A stretch of DNA of 64,000 nucleotides, taken from positions 124,001-188,000 of the forward strand of contig NZ_WMCD01000004.1 of NCBI RefSeq assembly GCF_010994275.1. Reading direction: 5' to 3'. The position numbers and the translations under genes were made by a program. Below the pieces are notes generated by a model. It saw only the letters and a program-made list of their open reading frames with translations. It ran no database searches and had not been told where the DNA came from. Positions 45,662-55,637 of this stretch are shown piece by piece. Source of the DNA: Cyclobacterium jeungdonense (GTDB lineage Bacteria > Bacteroidota > Bacteroidia > Cytophagales > Cyclobacteriaceae). How positions within the stretch are numbered: position 1 is the stretch's first letter; each line of letters begins with the position of its first letter.

Positions 45662-47377
45662 CTAAAACTTTTTAAACTTAAACGTTTGATTCCCTACCTT
45701 TGCAAGGTAAATACCCTCCGGCAAAGAGGCTATTTCAAGACGAACAGAACATGGCATCGGCTTTTCAATTGTCACCAGATGAGTACAATCATTACCTGAA
45801 AGGTCTACTATCCGTATTTCGCTTTCACAGAATTGCAACCCGTCTATCCTAATTTCAGAGAAAGCAGGGTTAGGATAGACCAGTACTTTCTTTTCCATAA
45901 GTTCGAAAAGCTCCACCGCCCAAATTTCAGAATAGCTTGATTGCCCGTCCCGATCTACCTGACGAAGCCTGAAATAAATCCTGCCGGCTCCCTGAACAGG
46001 GACAAAGTGGCTGTAATTTACCTGGGTAAAAGCATAGCCTACTCCTTCCACACGGCCCATCACCCGCCATTTCTTCCCATCAAAAGAAGATTGTATGTCA
46101 TAGTAAGAAGAGTTTTTTTCGTTTGCCGTTGCCCACTTTAAAGCTACCCCCCTATTTCCTATTACACGTCCCGAAAAATCAATCCATTTCACCGGAAGGG
46201 TAACCTGATTTACTTCTATTGTCACAAGGGCTTCATCACATTGCAACCCACCATCTCCACAAATTTCATAAGTAAACTGATCAGTCCCATAAAATTCAGA
46301 AGCTGGAGTATACTCTATAGCCCCAGTGTCTAAATTAATGGAAAGAGTACCGTTTTGGGGTCCCTCCAATATGCTTAAATAGGCTGGATCAAGGATTTCT
46401 GCAGGCAAATCATTATCCAAAACATTTAAAACTACCGGCTCTTCCTGATTGGTGAATCCTTCGTCATTATTTGCTGCCACAATATCAAAAACGCCTACTT
46501 TGTATGCGGCAAACGCCAGGTCACTACTGCCGTTCAAGCGATAGCGCAAACTTCTAACACCCTGGTAGTTTCCCATGTTAATACCAAAGGATTCCAATTC
46601 CGCTACCCATAGACGTAAATCCCGGGAACTCTTAGTAAAGGCCGCAGAATTACCATCCAATTCATAAAAATCGGCAGACCACTGCCCCAAAATATCAATA
46701 GTAGTATGGTTGATGCTTAACGAATTCCCTACTTGATTTCCATTTTCATCGGTAAGAAAAATTTCATCCAGTGTAGAACTTGGGTCGGCAAACTGGGTCA
46801 CCAAAATATCAGGAATACCGTCACTTATTTGAGTGGGATCAATGATTCCTGAAAAATCAAAAATAACGTTGCCAGCCGCTATATTTGCTACTCCTGTGCC
46901 GTAGTCCAGGCCCTGAAGACCATCTGTAAGGAAAGTAGAAAGATTGGGTGGTACGCCAAATGGTGGCGGATCCGAGATACCTCCATCCACTCCATCGTAA
47001 ATCTGGGCCAAACCTATATAGGTACCTGAGCTTTTTGGCTGAATATTTCTGACAGGAAAGGCCTGATAAATCTGTTCAGAATGGGGAACACCTTCAGATA
47101 TCAAACGTCCGTCATCCACACCGGTCGAATAAACCGTACCCTGCCAGGTAAACCCCAGTAAATGATGTGAATCATCAGGCTGTACTGGATTATTAGCTCC
47201 GGCGGCTGATGTCCAGTAGCCATTAAAATCAGTATAAATCTGAGTTGCTCCGCCATAAGTTTGTGCAGCGTTCTCCAGTGGGCCTGCAAAAACGAACACA
47301 AGAAGATACCCGAAACTCCTGAATACAGAAATGTTTCGTTGAATAAATATATTTATTAGTTTGATCACAAAAACCAT
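45662..47377 (-). CDS. T9SS cargo protein with cadherin-like/Ig domain and type A sorting domain
   Basis: 571 residues. A signal peptide lies near residues 15-40 (SFGYLLVFVFAGPLENAAQ). The N-terminal half has no domain I can name. Residues about 300-395 form a VCBS/cadherin-like Ig domain (NVLDNDLPAE; GTLSINLDTGAIEYTPASEFYGTDQFTYEICGD is its core). The last 75 residues are a type A T9SS sorting domain starting VYPNPAFSEIRI and ending LPEGIYLAKVGNQTFKFKKF. It is thus exported by T9SS and anchored or released after PorU cleavage. The secretion pair at 49087-55237 lies close by. Confidence 0.87.
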   Translation of the reverse strand: MVFVIKLINIFIQRNISVFRSFGYLLVFVFAGPLENAAQTYGGATQIYTDFNGYWTSAAGANNPVQPDDSHHLLGFTWQGTVYSTGVDDGRLISEGVPHSEQIYQAFPVRNIQPKSSGTYIGLAQIYDGVDGGISDPPPFGVPPNLSTFLTDGLQGLDYGTGVANIAAGNVIFDFSGIIDPTQISDGIPDILVTQFADPSSTLDEIFLTDENGNQVGNSLSINHTTIDILGQWSADFYELDGNSAAFTKSSRDLRLWVAELESFGINMGNYQGVRSLRYRLNGSSDLAFAAYKVGVFDIVAANNDEGFTNQEEPVVLNVLDNDLPAEILDPAYLSILEGPQNGTLSINLDTGAIEYTPASEFYGTDQFTYEICGDGGLQCDEALVTIEVNQVTLPVKWIDFSGRVIGNRGVALKWATANEKNSSYYDIQSSFDGKKWRVMGRVEGVGYAFTQVNYSHFVPVQGAGRIYFRLRQVDRDGQSSYSEIWAVELFELMEKKVLVYPNPAFSEIRIDGLQFCESEIRIVDLSGNDCTHLVTIEKPMPCSVRLEIASLPEGIYLAKVGNQTFKFKKF

Positions 47378-47586
47378 TGGTACCTGTTTCTACCTCCCCT
47401 TCCAACCAATGCATACAAATAAGTGAATTTCTTATAAAAGAAATTGCTGATAATGACTATATAGTACAATATTTATTTGAATTTGAATATAAATTTACGA
47501 AAATAACAAGCAATATTCATAAATAAATTATATAAATTACAATCTGATAGAAGAGCCTTTCATTTCAAGAATAGCACGAATCCAAT

Positions 47587-47599
47587 AAAAAAAAAAAAA
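47587..47599 (+). repeat. 13-base A homopolymer ending in a start codon
   Basis: Thirteen consecutive A residues, the last being the A of the ATG of the following gene. It replaces a ribosome-binding site; A-rich initiation regions are usual in Bacteroidota, but a run this long is prone to slippage. Confidence 0.9.
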
Positions 47600-49098
47600 T
47601 GGAGGAACTAGATACCGTAAAGAAAACGGCCGCATCGAAAGGTAGTCAATACCAGTTGACCGGACTCGCAGTAGTGGTTGGCTTGTTGCTGGCAGCATCC
47701 ATAGTGAGTTTTTGGAAATTCGGATCCTACCTTAGCCCCGACACGTTGAGTTATTTGCGAATTATTCATGGATTCCCAAACCTACTATCCTCCTTATCTC
47801 CTTTTTACCCTTTCCTTCTGGCCCAACCGCCCCTTTCTTACCTGCCATTATTTGATAAAATACTGGTTGCAAACCTGATTGCTGTCGGACTATCTTTTTG
47901 GGTAGTATATAAAATTGCCCTAAAGGCGGGGAAAACATTTCCCTGGGTATTGTTCTCTTTCGGACTAAGCCTACTGTCCTGGTGGTCATTCCGGGTGCTA
48001 GGCAGTGCACATGCAGATAGTTTGTTTTATGCGCTTTTAGTGCTTTGGCTTTACCTGTTTATTTGGGGAGACCAGAGAGAAAATCACTATTTCCCGGCAA
48101 TCGCTATTTTATCTGCTCTATTGATATGGGTAAAATTAAATGCACTATTTCTTTTTCCATTTTTACTAATATGGAGCCTTATTTCACGAAATAAATCCTG
48201 GCTGCTGGTGGCATTAGCCACACTGGTTTCCTGGGCCTGTTACCAATGGACCATTCCGGAAAACATCCTTCATTTTCATGTAACCCAGCGAGAGGGAAAT
48301 GGTATTTGGCCAGCCCTATATCTCTTTTATGAAAACCTGGCTACGTGGATGCAGGTTACCCTTGGATTGATTATATCAGACACTCTAAGCCAATATATTC
48401 CCAGAGCACTTGCCTTTGCTCTAGGAGTCTGCTGGATAGGGTTTTTAGGGGTATTCCTGATATTCCACCAAAGAAAAAGAGAAAACAAACTTTACTCCCT
48501 ATTGCTCTTCGGAAGTATTTATTCCCTATTTTTTCTTACCCTCCAACAATGGGCCGGATTTCGTGAGGTCAATTACCGGACTTTATTTCCGTATCTTTTG
48601 GTAATTTCCTGGGCATTATGGATTGTCCTCATACGGAATGAAAAAAAGCGACTCTTGCTCGTACTGGCTATACTCATTGCCGGCCATACCCTCATCGGAC
48701 ACCTGCTGCTTTGGCAAAGGGACCGGGTAGCCTCCCTTACCGAAGCTAAATCCTTCCATAACAGCCTTCTCAAAGATGAAATTTCTTCCCTACTTACTCA
48801 TAAACAGGTAACCATTCGAACAGATCACCCCGAAAAACTAATGCTATCATTTATGGATAGGGAGGTAATACCCCTGGATCCTGCTTTCCGGTTCGTTGAC
48901 GGAAAGAATGAAGCGGTAAGTCCCACCGAAAGAAAAGAGGAAAAAGAAATTGCATTGGCCTCAGTCAGGGAAGGTAAAGAGATTTTGGTGATTTTCGAGC
49001 CAGACTCCTTCTGGGAAAACGTAGCTGAAAACGAATCTTTAAACGCCCTGGTTGAGGATGGAGTCCTGATCCTGGTTGCAAGGAACCTACCGAAGTAG
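47599..49098 (+). CDS. polytopic membrane protein, GT-C glycosyltransferase-like
   Basis: 499 residues. About 10-11 membrane segments fill residues 20-385, followed by a soluble C-terminal domain of about 110 residues. The first large loop has YLSPDTLSYLRIIHG, where an Asp after the first TM is the catalytic-base position in GT-C enzymes (PMT/ArnT/GT39/GT83 type). Such enzymes use lipid-linked sugars at the outer face of the membrane. The match is by topology and this motif only. The 3' end overlaps the convergent PorU-like gene by 12 nt. Confidence 0.65.
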   Translation: MEELDTVKKTAASKGSQYQLTGLAVVVGLLLAASIVSFWKFGSYLSPDTLSYLRIIHGFPNLLSSLSPFYPFLLAQPPLSYLPLFDKILVANLIAVGLSFWVVYKIALKAGKTFPWVLFSFGLSLLSWWSFRVLGSAHADSLFYALLVLWLYLFIWGDQRENHYFPAIAILSALLIWVKLNALFLFPFLLIWSLISRNKSWLLVALATLVSWACYQWTIPENILHFHVTQREGNGIWPALYLFYENLATWMQVTLGLIISDTLSQYIPRALAFALGVCWIGFLGVFLIFHQRKRENKLYSLLLFGSIYSLFFLTLQQWAGFREVNYRTLFPYLLVISWALWIVLIRNEKKRLLLVLAILIAGHTLIGHLLLWQRDRVASLTEAKSFHNSLLKDEISSLLTHKQVTIRTDHPEKLMLSFMDREVIPLDPAFRFVDGKNEAVSPTERKEEKEIALASVREGKEILVIFEPDSFWENVAENESLNALVEDGVLILVARNLPK

Positions 49099-52000
49099 AT
49101 ACATTTTCCCATACCCTTTTTTAAAGGCTTTATCTCCGGCACTTTCCCGTAATTCCATGAACTGGCCGTCTTTCCTGACCAAAACCCGGTAAATGTAAAC
49201 CCCGTTGGCCAACTGATCTCCAAATTCATCTTTTCCGTTCCATGCATAGGACGAAATATTATTTCCAATGGTCACCGGTCCCAGCTCATCCTGGAATATT
49301 TCCTTGACTACCTTTCCACTAATCGTCATGATCTGGATTTTTATTTCATCCGGAATCTGAGATCCGGTGAGGGTGAATACAAATCGCACACTGCTGCTAA
49401 AGGGATTGGGATACGGATAAAAATGAGTAATCCGGCTTTCATTAATTACTTCAAAGTTAACCTCATAGGGTTCTGAACCAGCTTCATTACCCGAAGCATC
49501 CGTCGCATTCATGCGGAAGGTGTACCTCCCATCCTCCAGCGGGCCGGGTTGATATTCAATTTTAAAATCTGAATTTTCGGTGGCTTCAAACCATTTCACC
49601 TTCGGATTGCTGAAGGGTATCTTTTCAAAATCACATGTTTCACAGGGTCTACGTATCCACAATTCCATTCCCACCGTATCCTTTTTCAGAGAAATTTTAT
49701 TTTCATCTTTTACCAGGGCGGAGATAATCACCGTAGGGGAGACAATATCTCCGTTCATGATATACCTGCCATCAAAACTTACATCCAGAATAGGATTTAA
49801 ATTGTCTCCTTGCACCGTGAAAAAACCAGGCAAATCCAGTACGTTGTTTCTGTATAACTGCTCGGAAAAAATCCTGGGGTTGGCAAAAACGTTTAGGGAG
49901 TTTTTGCCTGCCCTGCCTTTGGAGTCAAAAGGTAAGGTAAAGGTCGCCACGGAATTTGCCTTTACAGCAGGAATTTTTTTGCTGCCCTTAACGATGGTTC
50001 GTTGATCCTGATTTTGATACGTATAGTCAACGGTGATGGAATCCGGGAAATCGTAATTCGAGATATTTACAAAATCAAATTCCAATTCGTCTTCTTCTCC
50101 CTCACGAAGTATCGATTCCGTTCGTCTGTCCTTTAAGACTAAAACCCCCTCCGGAACACCGGTGTAATTAACCTGCCATTTGGATAGTTGGGGCAAATTG
50201 TCCTCCTCCAACTCTTCGAGAGAATACCTCAATCGGAGGAAGGGGTAATTTTCAGCATCAAAAGCGGATAAATCCAATTCTTTTTCCTGGATATTTGTAC
50301 GCAGGGACACCTCTCCGCCATCCGGGGTAACCCCAACCACATCCATGCTACTGTATTCTTCGGCAAATAAGTCATTTTCCTTAATTTCATTGAAAAAACT
50401 TACCCAATTAGAAGCTGGACCAATCCTTGGAGAAAGAATTCTTCCTGAAGGGAAATAACCAGTAATGTCTGTCTCAAAGGTAATCACCTGGGATTCCCTG
50501 GGAGAAACCGCCTCGGGGTCAGGTACCACTTCTATGGCCTCACCTGGTGCCATTCCCTTGCTGCCAAATAGAATGTAGGGATCACCGGACTGTAAATTTC
50601 GTAAGGTGGCTTCATTGGCCCCTAATTCTTTTAACTTCAAATAGGCTTCATCCGGCCAGTCTGAAAAAGTAACATTCCCCACTGAAAAAATAATCACATA
50701 ATCGTCTGCTTTCACACCGTCTACAAAATCCAACAGCATGGTCTGACCCTCCCTGACAATATTAGCATTTCGAATACTCTGGATCACCTGCGGAACACGA
50801 CCGCAGGACCTTGGATCCAGCACATCTATGGTAACCAGGGGCACTGGCAGGTAGGGTTCGAGTGTTTGGTGATCAAAAGCCATCAATCCCAGCGACCCAT
50901 TCGGACAGAAACGATTGAAGGTATCCAAAATGTAAGAAACTCCGTTGAGCATAATTTGCGTATTTTCCACGCTATATCCCTCGGTTTCTGTTCCAAAAGT
51001 AAATACATCTATATTTAATGCAGTCTCCTGAAACTGCCATTCCTTCTCTGACAAATTCAGGCTAATACGATCCAACTGATTTTTGGAAAATTGGGGAAGT
51101 TTTCGCTGAGTCCAGCCCTCCGGTCCATTATCTATAAAGGAAAAACTACTTTCATTCCAAGCTGCATTTTCTCCCTCCCTCGGGTCTAAAAATCGGGTTC
51201 GCCAATAAAAGGTAAGTGAGTCCTGCGAGGACAAATCAGAAAACAACTCTACTCTCCACCTGGCCAGGTTATTGGTGGTAATCCTTACCTCCCTTCTTTT
51301 AGGGCTGCTAAAGTCCGACGCTGTATCCAATTGGATTACCAGATTTCTTTCTTCTCTTGCCAGGCCCGGCATCTGGGCTATTAATTCAAGCGAAGGTTCG
51401 TTGACGATCCCATATTCCAATGGAAATAAATTTAGGGTCCCACTTAGGGGGACAAAAAACGAAACCGAAACCGAGTTATTAACAAAGGTCAATTCATTCA
51501 CTTCTCGTTCTTTGTTCACCGATATGGTAAACAAATTATCTCCAAAAGAATTGATCCCTCTGTTGGGAATGGTTAAGAAAAGACTATCCAACCTGAAAAC
51601 GGGTTTTAAATTTTCGGTGTCCAGAACCGTTACCGAACCATCCGGCAACCTCCTTTCAATATCTAAGGTCACAGAATCAAGATCCACCCGGCCCAGATTT
51701 CGTACCAGCAGGGATAATTCAAGTGAATCGGAAAGGGAATTCAAAGGATTCCCATCCAATCCCTGAAGCTGAACCTCATCCGGATAAAGGGCATAATCCG
51801 CTTTATCAGCAGGAAACATCCGGGAGGCAGGATCCCCCAGCATGATAATTTGATTGGCATGTGACTGGTTTACTTCCGATTTTCCATACCGGGAATAAAG
51901 CAGTTTTTCTGCTTCTATTTTTACCTTGCCTAAGCTTTGGTGGATTAGTGAAGAGTCGGCAAAGGCCTTGGCATAAAAAGATTCGCTGTACCTCCTTAGG

Positions 52001-54159
52001 TATACATCGATACCAATATCGGCGTGTGCCAGAAAATTAGATGCCCCTCTTTCCGGGGTAATGATCCAGTCTTCTCCAAAGGTGTACGCATCGCCAAAGG
52101 CATTTCCTGCGTCGCAGCCGTTCAACAATAAAACAGGATATTTTCCCTGGTTTCGATATCCCATTTCATTGACGCTTACAAATCCAATGTCAATATCTGT
52201 CGTGGAAGGCGCTGCATGACCAAAAAAAGTCACCAAACCAACCCCTTGATTGATTTCATCCGAAATGTTGATAAGCTCGGTGGTTGAATTGGACCGCTTT
52301 CGGACCGTTTCCACCTTTCCTCCAAGGTAAATATCTTCTGCTACTGCTTTAAAACCGTTTAGAAAATTAAAAAACCGTTCCAATTCAAAAGCGGACCGTC
52401 CCCCACTGAGATGAATGAGGTTTTTTTGCCAGGGTTCTGTGACCCCAAGGGCATCTTTTTCCTTGATTTTATCCAAATAAGCGGCCACATCATTCGGAGT
52501 TCTCGCAGGAATACGACCGATACCAATATGCTGCTCCAGTGGCGCCTCAGGATCCAGACCCACCACGTACCGATTGTCAGAATAAGGGAAACCAAAAGCC
52601 GGTACTAATTCCTGAAACTCAAAAAGGGAAGGATTATCCCGGTAAAAATACGTCTCTCCTCCCCGCCTGCGGGTATTGATCATTCCATAGGCCCTACCAA
52701 TTAAAAGCAAGTATTCAGGATTAAAGCGTTTTTGGTACACTTTTAAAAAGTTACGAATACCTAAAGGCGTTTTTTCTCCGAATGAAAACTGATCGTACAA
52801 CTCCTGAACGGTTACCGTCAAGGTGTCAAAACTACCTCCGGCCGGAGTTGCCCGATAGGAAGCATAAGCACTTACCGGATCACCATAATTGGTGGCCGGC
52901 CTCTTTAGAAGTTCGTGGGAGATGATGAGATAATTGGCATTCTGATCCAAAAAATTTCTAAATCGTACCTTCTTTAAAACATTTGGCTCTATGACCTGCT
53001 CCTGACGTAGAAGCATTACTTTTCCAGACCTCCCGCTGACACCGACGGGGAATACTATTGTCCCCCCTGATCGGGCCAATTCCAACGTTGATGGGTTGTA
53101 GATATCCTCTATTTCGAACGCCAGATAAGTATCATTGACGCCAGAAATGCTTACTTTTTTTCCACCCTCCTCATAGCTGAAAACCTCTCTATCAAAATCC
53201 CCCGATCTTATCCCTGACTGGTAGTTCACCCTGGTATAATTTATGGATATGTTATCCACTGCATTATTTTCTCCCAAAGAAGTAATTCGTACAAACAGGT
53301 TTCCTTCAGGGGAGAAATCAGAAACCCGTAAATTCTCGTCAATTACCCAGCTTTGAAAATCCTCAAAGCTATATTGTCCCAATTCCCGTAGCTCATTGAC
53401 AGAAGGGCCTACCTGTACCGCCGATAAATGGGGCGTTTCTGATCTGCCCAGCAAGCTTATTTCCAACCTGGGAGTTCCTTGCTCCACTACCGTACCCAGG
53501 TCGGTAAATGTAATGGACCTACTCGAGCCTCTCGAAAGAATGGATGAGGTCCATCCCTGTCCCTCGTCGTAAACAGATAACCTCACCCCTGGGAAATAAA
53601 CTCTCCCCATTGCATATTGCTCGGAAAATTGGACCAATTCGGATTTTTGATAGTTAGGCGCATCCTCCATACCAGCTTCCAGCAAAATAGTCTCCATCCG
53701 GTTTCCCCTTTCTCCCGGAGAAATGGTTAGAAAGAAAGCAGTCGTATCGTTGTACGTATTATAATGGGGATTTGGAATCCAATCCGGGTTTTCGTACAAT
53801 CCTCCATCCAGACTCGCGTCGTTTCGCCTGCCAATAAATTCCAGGTAATCATCCTGGTCAAAGCTCCCATCAGCTTCTCCCTGAATGTTTACCGCCACTT
53901 CTCTCCCTCTATGATACACTCGGATTTCTCTTGGATCTATTGCCCCTATGGGAACACCCGACGCAGAAAGTGTGGTATAACTTAATCGGTACACCCCATC
54001 AGTAGCCGTAGGTATTTTATAATAATCCCGATCATAATCTATCCATTGGTTAACCTGCCCCTGCACCAAAAAATGAATGGAAAATAACCCTAAAACTAAA
54101 GAATATTTTCTTATTAACTGCTTAATTGTTCTCCCAACCTCCATAAATTCTAAAATCAT
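49087..54159 (-). CDS. porU: PorU-like T9SS sortase, C25 cysteine peptidase (PorU2 type)
   Basis: 1690 residues from the ATG at 54159 (another ATG five codons later). A signal peptide lies near 15-35. The peptidase C25 domain has catalytic His648 (TFFGHAAPST) and Cys682 (LLNGCDAGNAF), the gingipain pair. After it come about 800 residues of beta-rich, Ig-like domains, and at about 1585-1672 a FlgD-like/T9SS-CTD-like end (YPYPNPFSSSVRF; AWNGKDEFGDQLANGVYIYRV). PorU cleaves cargo C-terminal domains and attaches cargo to the surface. P. gingivalis PorU is about 1160 residues, so this long form resembles what is called PorU2 in Cytophagales. It overlaps the PorV-like gene by 38 nt. Confidence 0.88.
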   Translation of the reverse strand: MILEFMEVGRTIKQLIRKYSLVLGLFSIHFLVQGQVNQWIDYDRDYYKIPTATDGVYRLSYTTLSASGVPIGAIDPREIRVYHRGREVAVNIQGEADGSFDQDDYLEFIGRRNDASLDGGLYENPDWIPNPHYNTYNDTTAFFLTISPGERGNRMETILLEAGMEDAPNYQKSELVQFSEQYAMGRVYFPGVRLSVYDEGQGWTSSILSRGSSRSITFTDLGTVVEQGTPRLEISLLGRSETPHLSAVQVGPSVNELRELGQYSFEDFQSWVIDENLRVSDFSPEGNLFVRITSLGENNAVDNISINYTRVNYQSGIRSGDFDREVFSYEEGGKKVSISGVNDTYLAFEIEDIYNPSTLELARSGGTIVFPVGVSGRSGKVMLLRQEQVIEPNVLKKVRFRNFLDQNANYLIISHELLKRPATNYGDPVSAYASYRATPAGGSFDTLTVTVQELYDQFSFGEKTPLGIRNFLKVYQKRFNPEYLLLIGRAYGMINTRRRGGETYFYRDNPSLFEFQELVPAFGFPYSDNRYVVGLDPEAPLEQHIGIGRIPARTPNDVAAYLDKIKEKDALGVTEPWQKNLIHLSGGRSAFELERFFNFLNGFKAVAEDIYLGGKVETVRKRSNSTTELINISDEINQGVGLVTFFGHAAPSTTDIDIGFVSVNEMGYRNQGKYPVLLLNGCDAGNAFGDAYTFGEDWIITPERGASNFLAHADIGIDVYLRRYSESFYAKAFADSSLIHQSLGKVKIEAEKLLYSRYGKSEVNQSHANQIIMLGDPASRMFPADKADYALYPDEVQLQGLDGNPLNSLSDSLELSLLVRNLGRVDLDSVTLDIERRLPDGSVTVLDTENLKPVFRLDSLFLTIPNRGINSFGDNLFTISVNKEREVNELTFVNNSVSVSFFVPLSGTLNLFPLEYGIVNEPSLELIAQMPGLAREERNLVIQLDTASDFSSPKRREVRITTNNLARWRVELFSDLSSQDSLTFYWRTRFLDPREGENAAWNESSFSFIDNGPEGWTQRKLPQFSKNQLDRISLNLSEKEWQFQETALNIDVFTFGTETEGYSVENTQIMLNGVSYILDTFNRFCPNGSLGLMAFDHQTLEPYLPVPLVTIDVLDPRSCGRVPQVIQSIRNANIVREGQTMLLDFVDGVKADDYVIIFSVGNVTFSDWPDEAYLKLKELGANEATLRNLQSGDPYILFGSKGMAPGEAIEVVPDPEAVSPRESQVITFETDITGYFPSGRILSPRIGPASNWVSFFNEIKENDLFAEEYSSMDVVGVTPDGGEVSLRTNIQEKELDLSAFDAENYPFLRLRYSLEELEEDNLPQLSKWQVNYTGVPEGVLVLKDRRTESILREGEEDELEFDFVNISNYDFPDSITVDYTYQNQDQRTIVKGSKKIPAVKANSVATFTLPFDSKGRAGKNSLNVFANPRIFSEQLYRNNVLDLPGFFTVQGDNLNPILDVSFDGRYIMNGDIVSPTVIISALVKDENKISLKKDTVGMELWIRRPCETCDFEKIPFSNPKVKWFEATENSDFKIEYQPGPLEDGRYTFRMNATDASGNEAGSEPYEVNFEVINESRITHFYPYPNPFSSSVRFVFTLTGSQIPDEIKIQIMTISGKVVKEIFQDELGPVTIGNNISSYAWNGKDEFGDQLANGVYIYRVLVRKDGQFMELRESAGDKAFKKGYGKMYLLR

Positions 54160-55237
54160 CCTCTAATGGGTTCAAAGAAACCTTTATACTAAAAACATGA
54201 GAAAAGGGCGTTTCTGATATACTTCCTATATCGGTGAGCGCATAATCTATCAGCACCTTTTCGCTAACCCGAAATCCCAATCCAAATCCAGGCTGGATGG
54301 AGGTGTATCGCGTGCCATCAAAATTTTCTAATCGTTGGAAATTGCCCGCTCCGATGCGAAAATAGGCGGTTTCCTTATACGCCAGCTCTGCTCCTATTTT
54401 TGGATCCAGATTGAAAACCGGACTTCCGTAAAGGGCACGACGTTGTCCATCAAATGAAAAATTTAAATCCAAAACCGTAAGTAACCGCATGTCAGTATTC
54501 AGGTTAAAATTCTTAGCCACACTAAAAATCGCCCTGGGTAAAGTAAGTTCAATGCTATTTACTGGCACCTCATTCTGCGTTTGTGCGTAAATATCCCTAA
54601 CCATCGCTGCATTGTGGGACCAGGCGTTGAAGGTGGTAGTAATGTCCCTACCCATCAATCCAAATCTCCAGCCATCAAAAAGGTAAATAGCACCGAAATC
54701 CAGGCCAAATCCCCAAGCCTTGGCAAATTTCCCAACATTGCGGTGGATAATTTTTGTATTGAATCCCATTTTAAATCGATCGCTCATATCCCGGGCATAG
54801 CTTAGAATCAGGGCATAGTCCGCTGCATTGAAATACTGAATATTGTTGTAATTCAATGCCCCATTAGCATCGTACAAAAATCGGGTATCCGGAATGTCAT
54901 CCACACCAAACCGGATCAGGGACACCGCTATCTGGTTATCTTCCTGAATATTAGTGGTGTATGCTGCGTAGTCATAGGAGGCAATTCCAGCAAAATACTC
55001 GGCATGCATTAGCGAGAATTCGTGTTCGTGAGCGACACCTATCAGCCCAGCTGGATTCCAGTAAGCCGACGTTACATCATTTACCGCCGCCACCTGTGCT
55101 CCTGCCATTCCCAGCGCTCGGGCTCCAATGCCAATGTTTAAAAATTCATTGGAATACTTGGGAGCTATCCCCTGAGCACCTACTGCCCCCCCCAGCACCA
55201 TTCCGACCATCACACAAAAATATGCCCTGAAAACCAT
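54122..55237 (-). CDS. porV: PorV/PorQ-family T9SS outer-membrane barrel protein
   Basis: 371 residues. The signal peptide is FRAYFCVMVGMVLGGAVGAQ. The mature start has the family hallmark YSNEFLNIGIGARALGMAGAQVA and SAYWNPAGL, as in FadL-like PorV/PorQ barrels. PorV shuttles cargo from the translocon to PorU. The gene is upstream of and overlaps the PorU-like gene, so the two are co-expressed as a shuttle-sortase pair. PorQ (which also uses this fold) is the alternative, but the porU linkage favours PorV or PorV2. Confidence 0.9.
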   Translation of the reverse strand: MVFRAYFCVMVGMVLGGAVGAQGIAPKYSNEFLNIGIGARALGMAGAQVAAVNDVTSAYWNPAGLIGVAHEHEFSLMHAEYFAGIASYDYAAYTTNIQEDNQIAVSLIRFGVDDIPDTRFLYDANGALNYNNIQYFNAADYALILSYARDMSDRFKMGFNTKIIHRNVGKFAKAWGFGLDFGAIYLFDGWRFGLMGRDITTTFNAWSHNAAMVRDIYAQTQNEVPVNSIELTLPRAIFSVAKNFNLNTDMRLLTVLDLNFSFDGQRRALYGSPVFNLDPKIGAELAYKETAYFRIGAGNFQRLENFDGTRYTSIQPGFGLGFRVSEKVLIDYALTDIGSISETPFSHVFSIKVSLNPLEDDFRIYGGWENN

Positions 55238-55637
55238 GAGTTTAAATAATAATTATCCTGCAAAGTAAAAAGAAAAAACCAATCGAAATATGCTAAAATT
55301 GAAATTTTCTGATAGAATTGCCCGCCCATGTTCAAAAGTGAACAGTAAATTGTTCGATGAAGGTACGCTTTACTTTATGCTTATTGTCTTTCTCCATAAG
55401 TTGGTGATTTTTATTGAATAGGAATCAGTGTTTTTCACCATGCCAATTCCGCATTTAAACCCTAATTTTGCGTGTCTTACAACAGATCCTGTCTGGGTTT
55501 GATACCTGGTACTCGGCAGAATTAGGTAATACATGGTACCTGATAAAAAGTTGGTACTATTTTTCTTGGTATGCATTTACAGGAAGCCACCATTAAAAAG
55601 CGTATTCCTAAAAAAGAATGGTACTAATTAATTAATT
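55238..55637. other. divergent control region between porV-like and padR genes
   Basis: 400 nt. Left part AT-rich, probably holding the porV promoter; a near-consensus -7 (TTACTTTG) lies on the minus strand at 55268-55261. Right part (55507-55625) holds repeated TGGTAC motifs, listed separately. No credible gene. Confidence 0.5.
55507..55625 (+). promoter_or_regulatory. TGGTAC motif cluster upstream of padR
   Basis: TGGTACT at 55507, 55552 and 55619, TGGTACC at 55534 and the near copy TGGTATG at 55567. Four exact TGGTAC hexamers within 120 nt, directly before the PadR-family gene, look like operator sites for autoregulation or for another regulator. Confidence 0.55.

Noticed and set aside
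45566..45799. 77-codon plus-strand frame over the end of the T9SS cargo gene
   Set aside because: Overlaps the conserved sorting domain coded on the other strand; no supporting features.
51272..51766. 164-codon plus-strand frame inside the PorU-like gene
   Set aside because: Antisense shadow; Ser/Leu/Arg-rich composition and no recognisable domain.
55370..55576. 68-codon minus-strand frame between porV and padR
   Set aside because: Composition unlike a protein and it covers the repeated TGGTAC motifs, which look regulatory.
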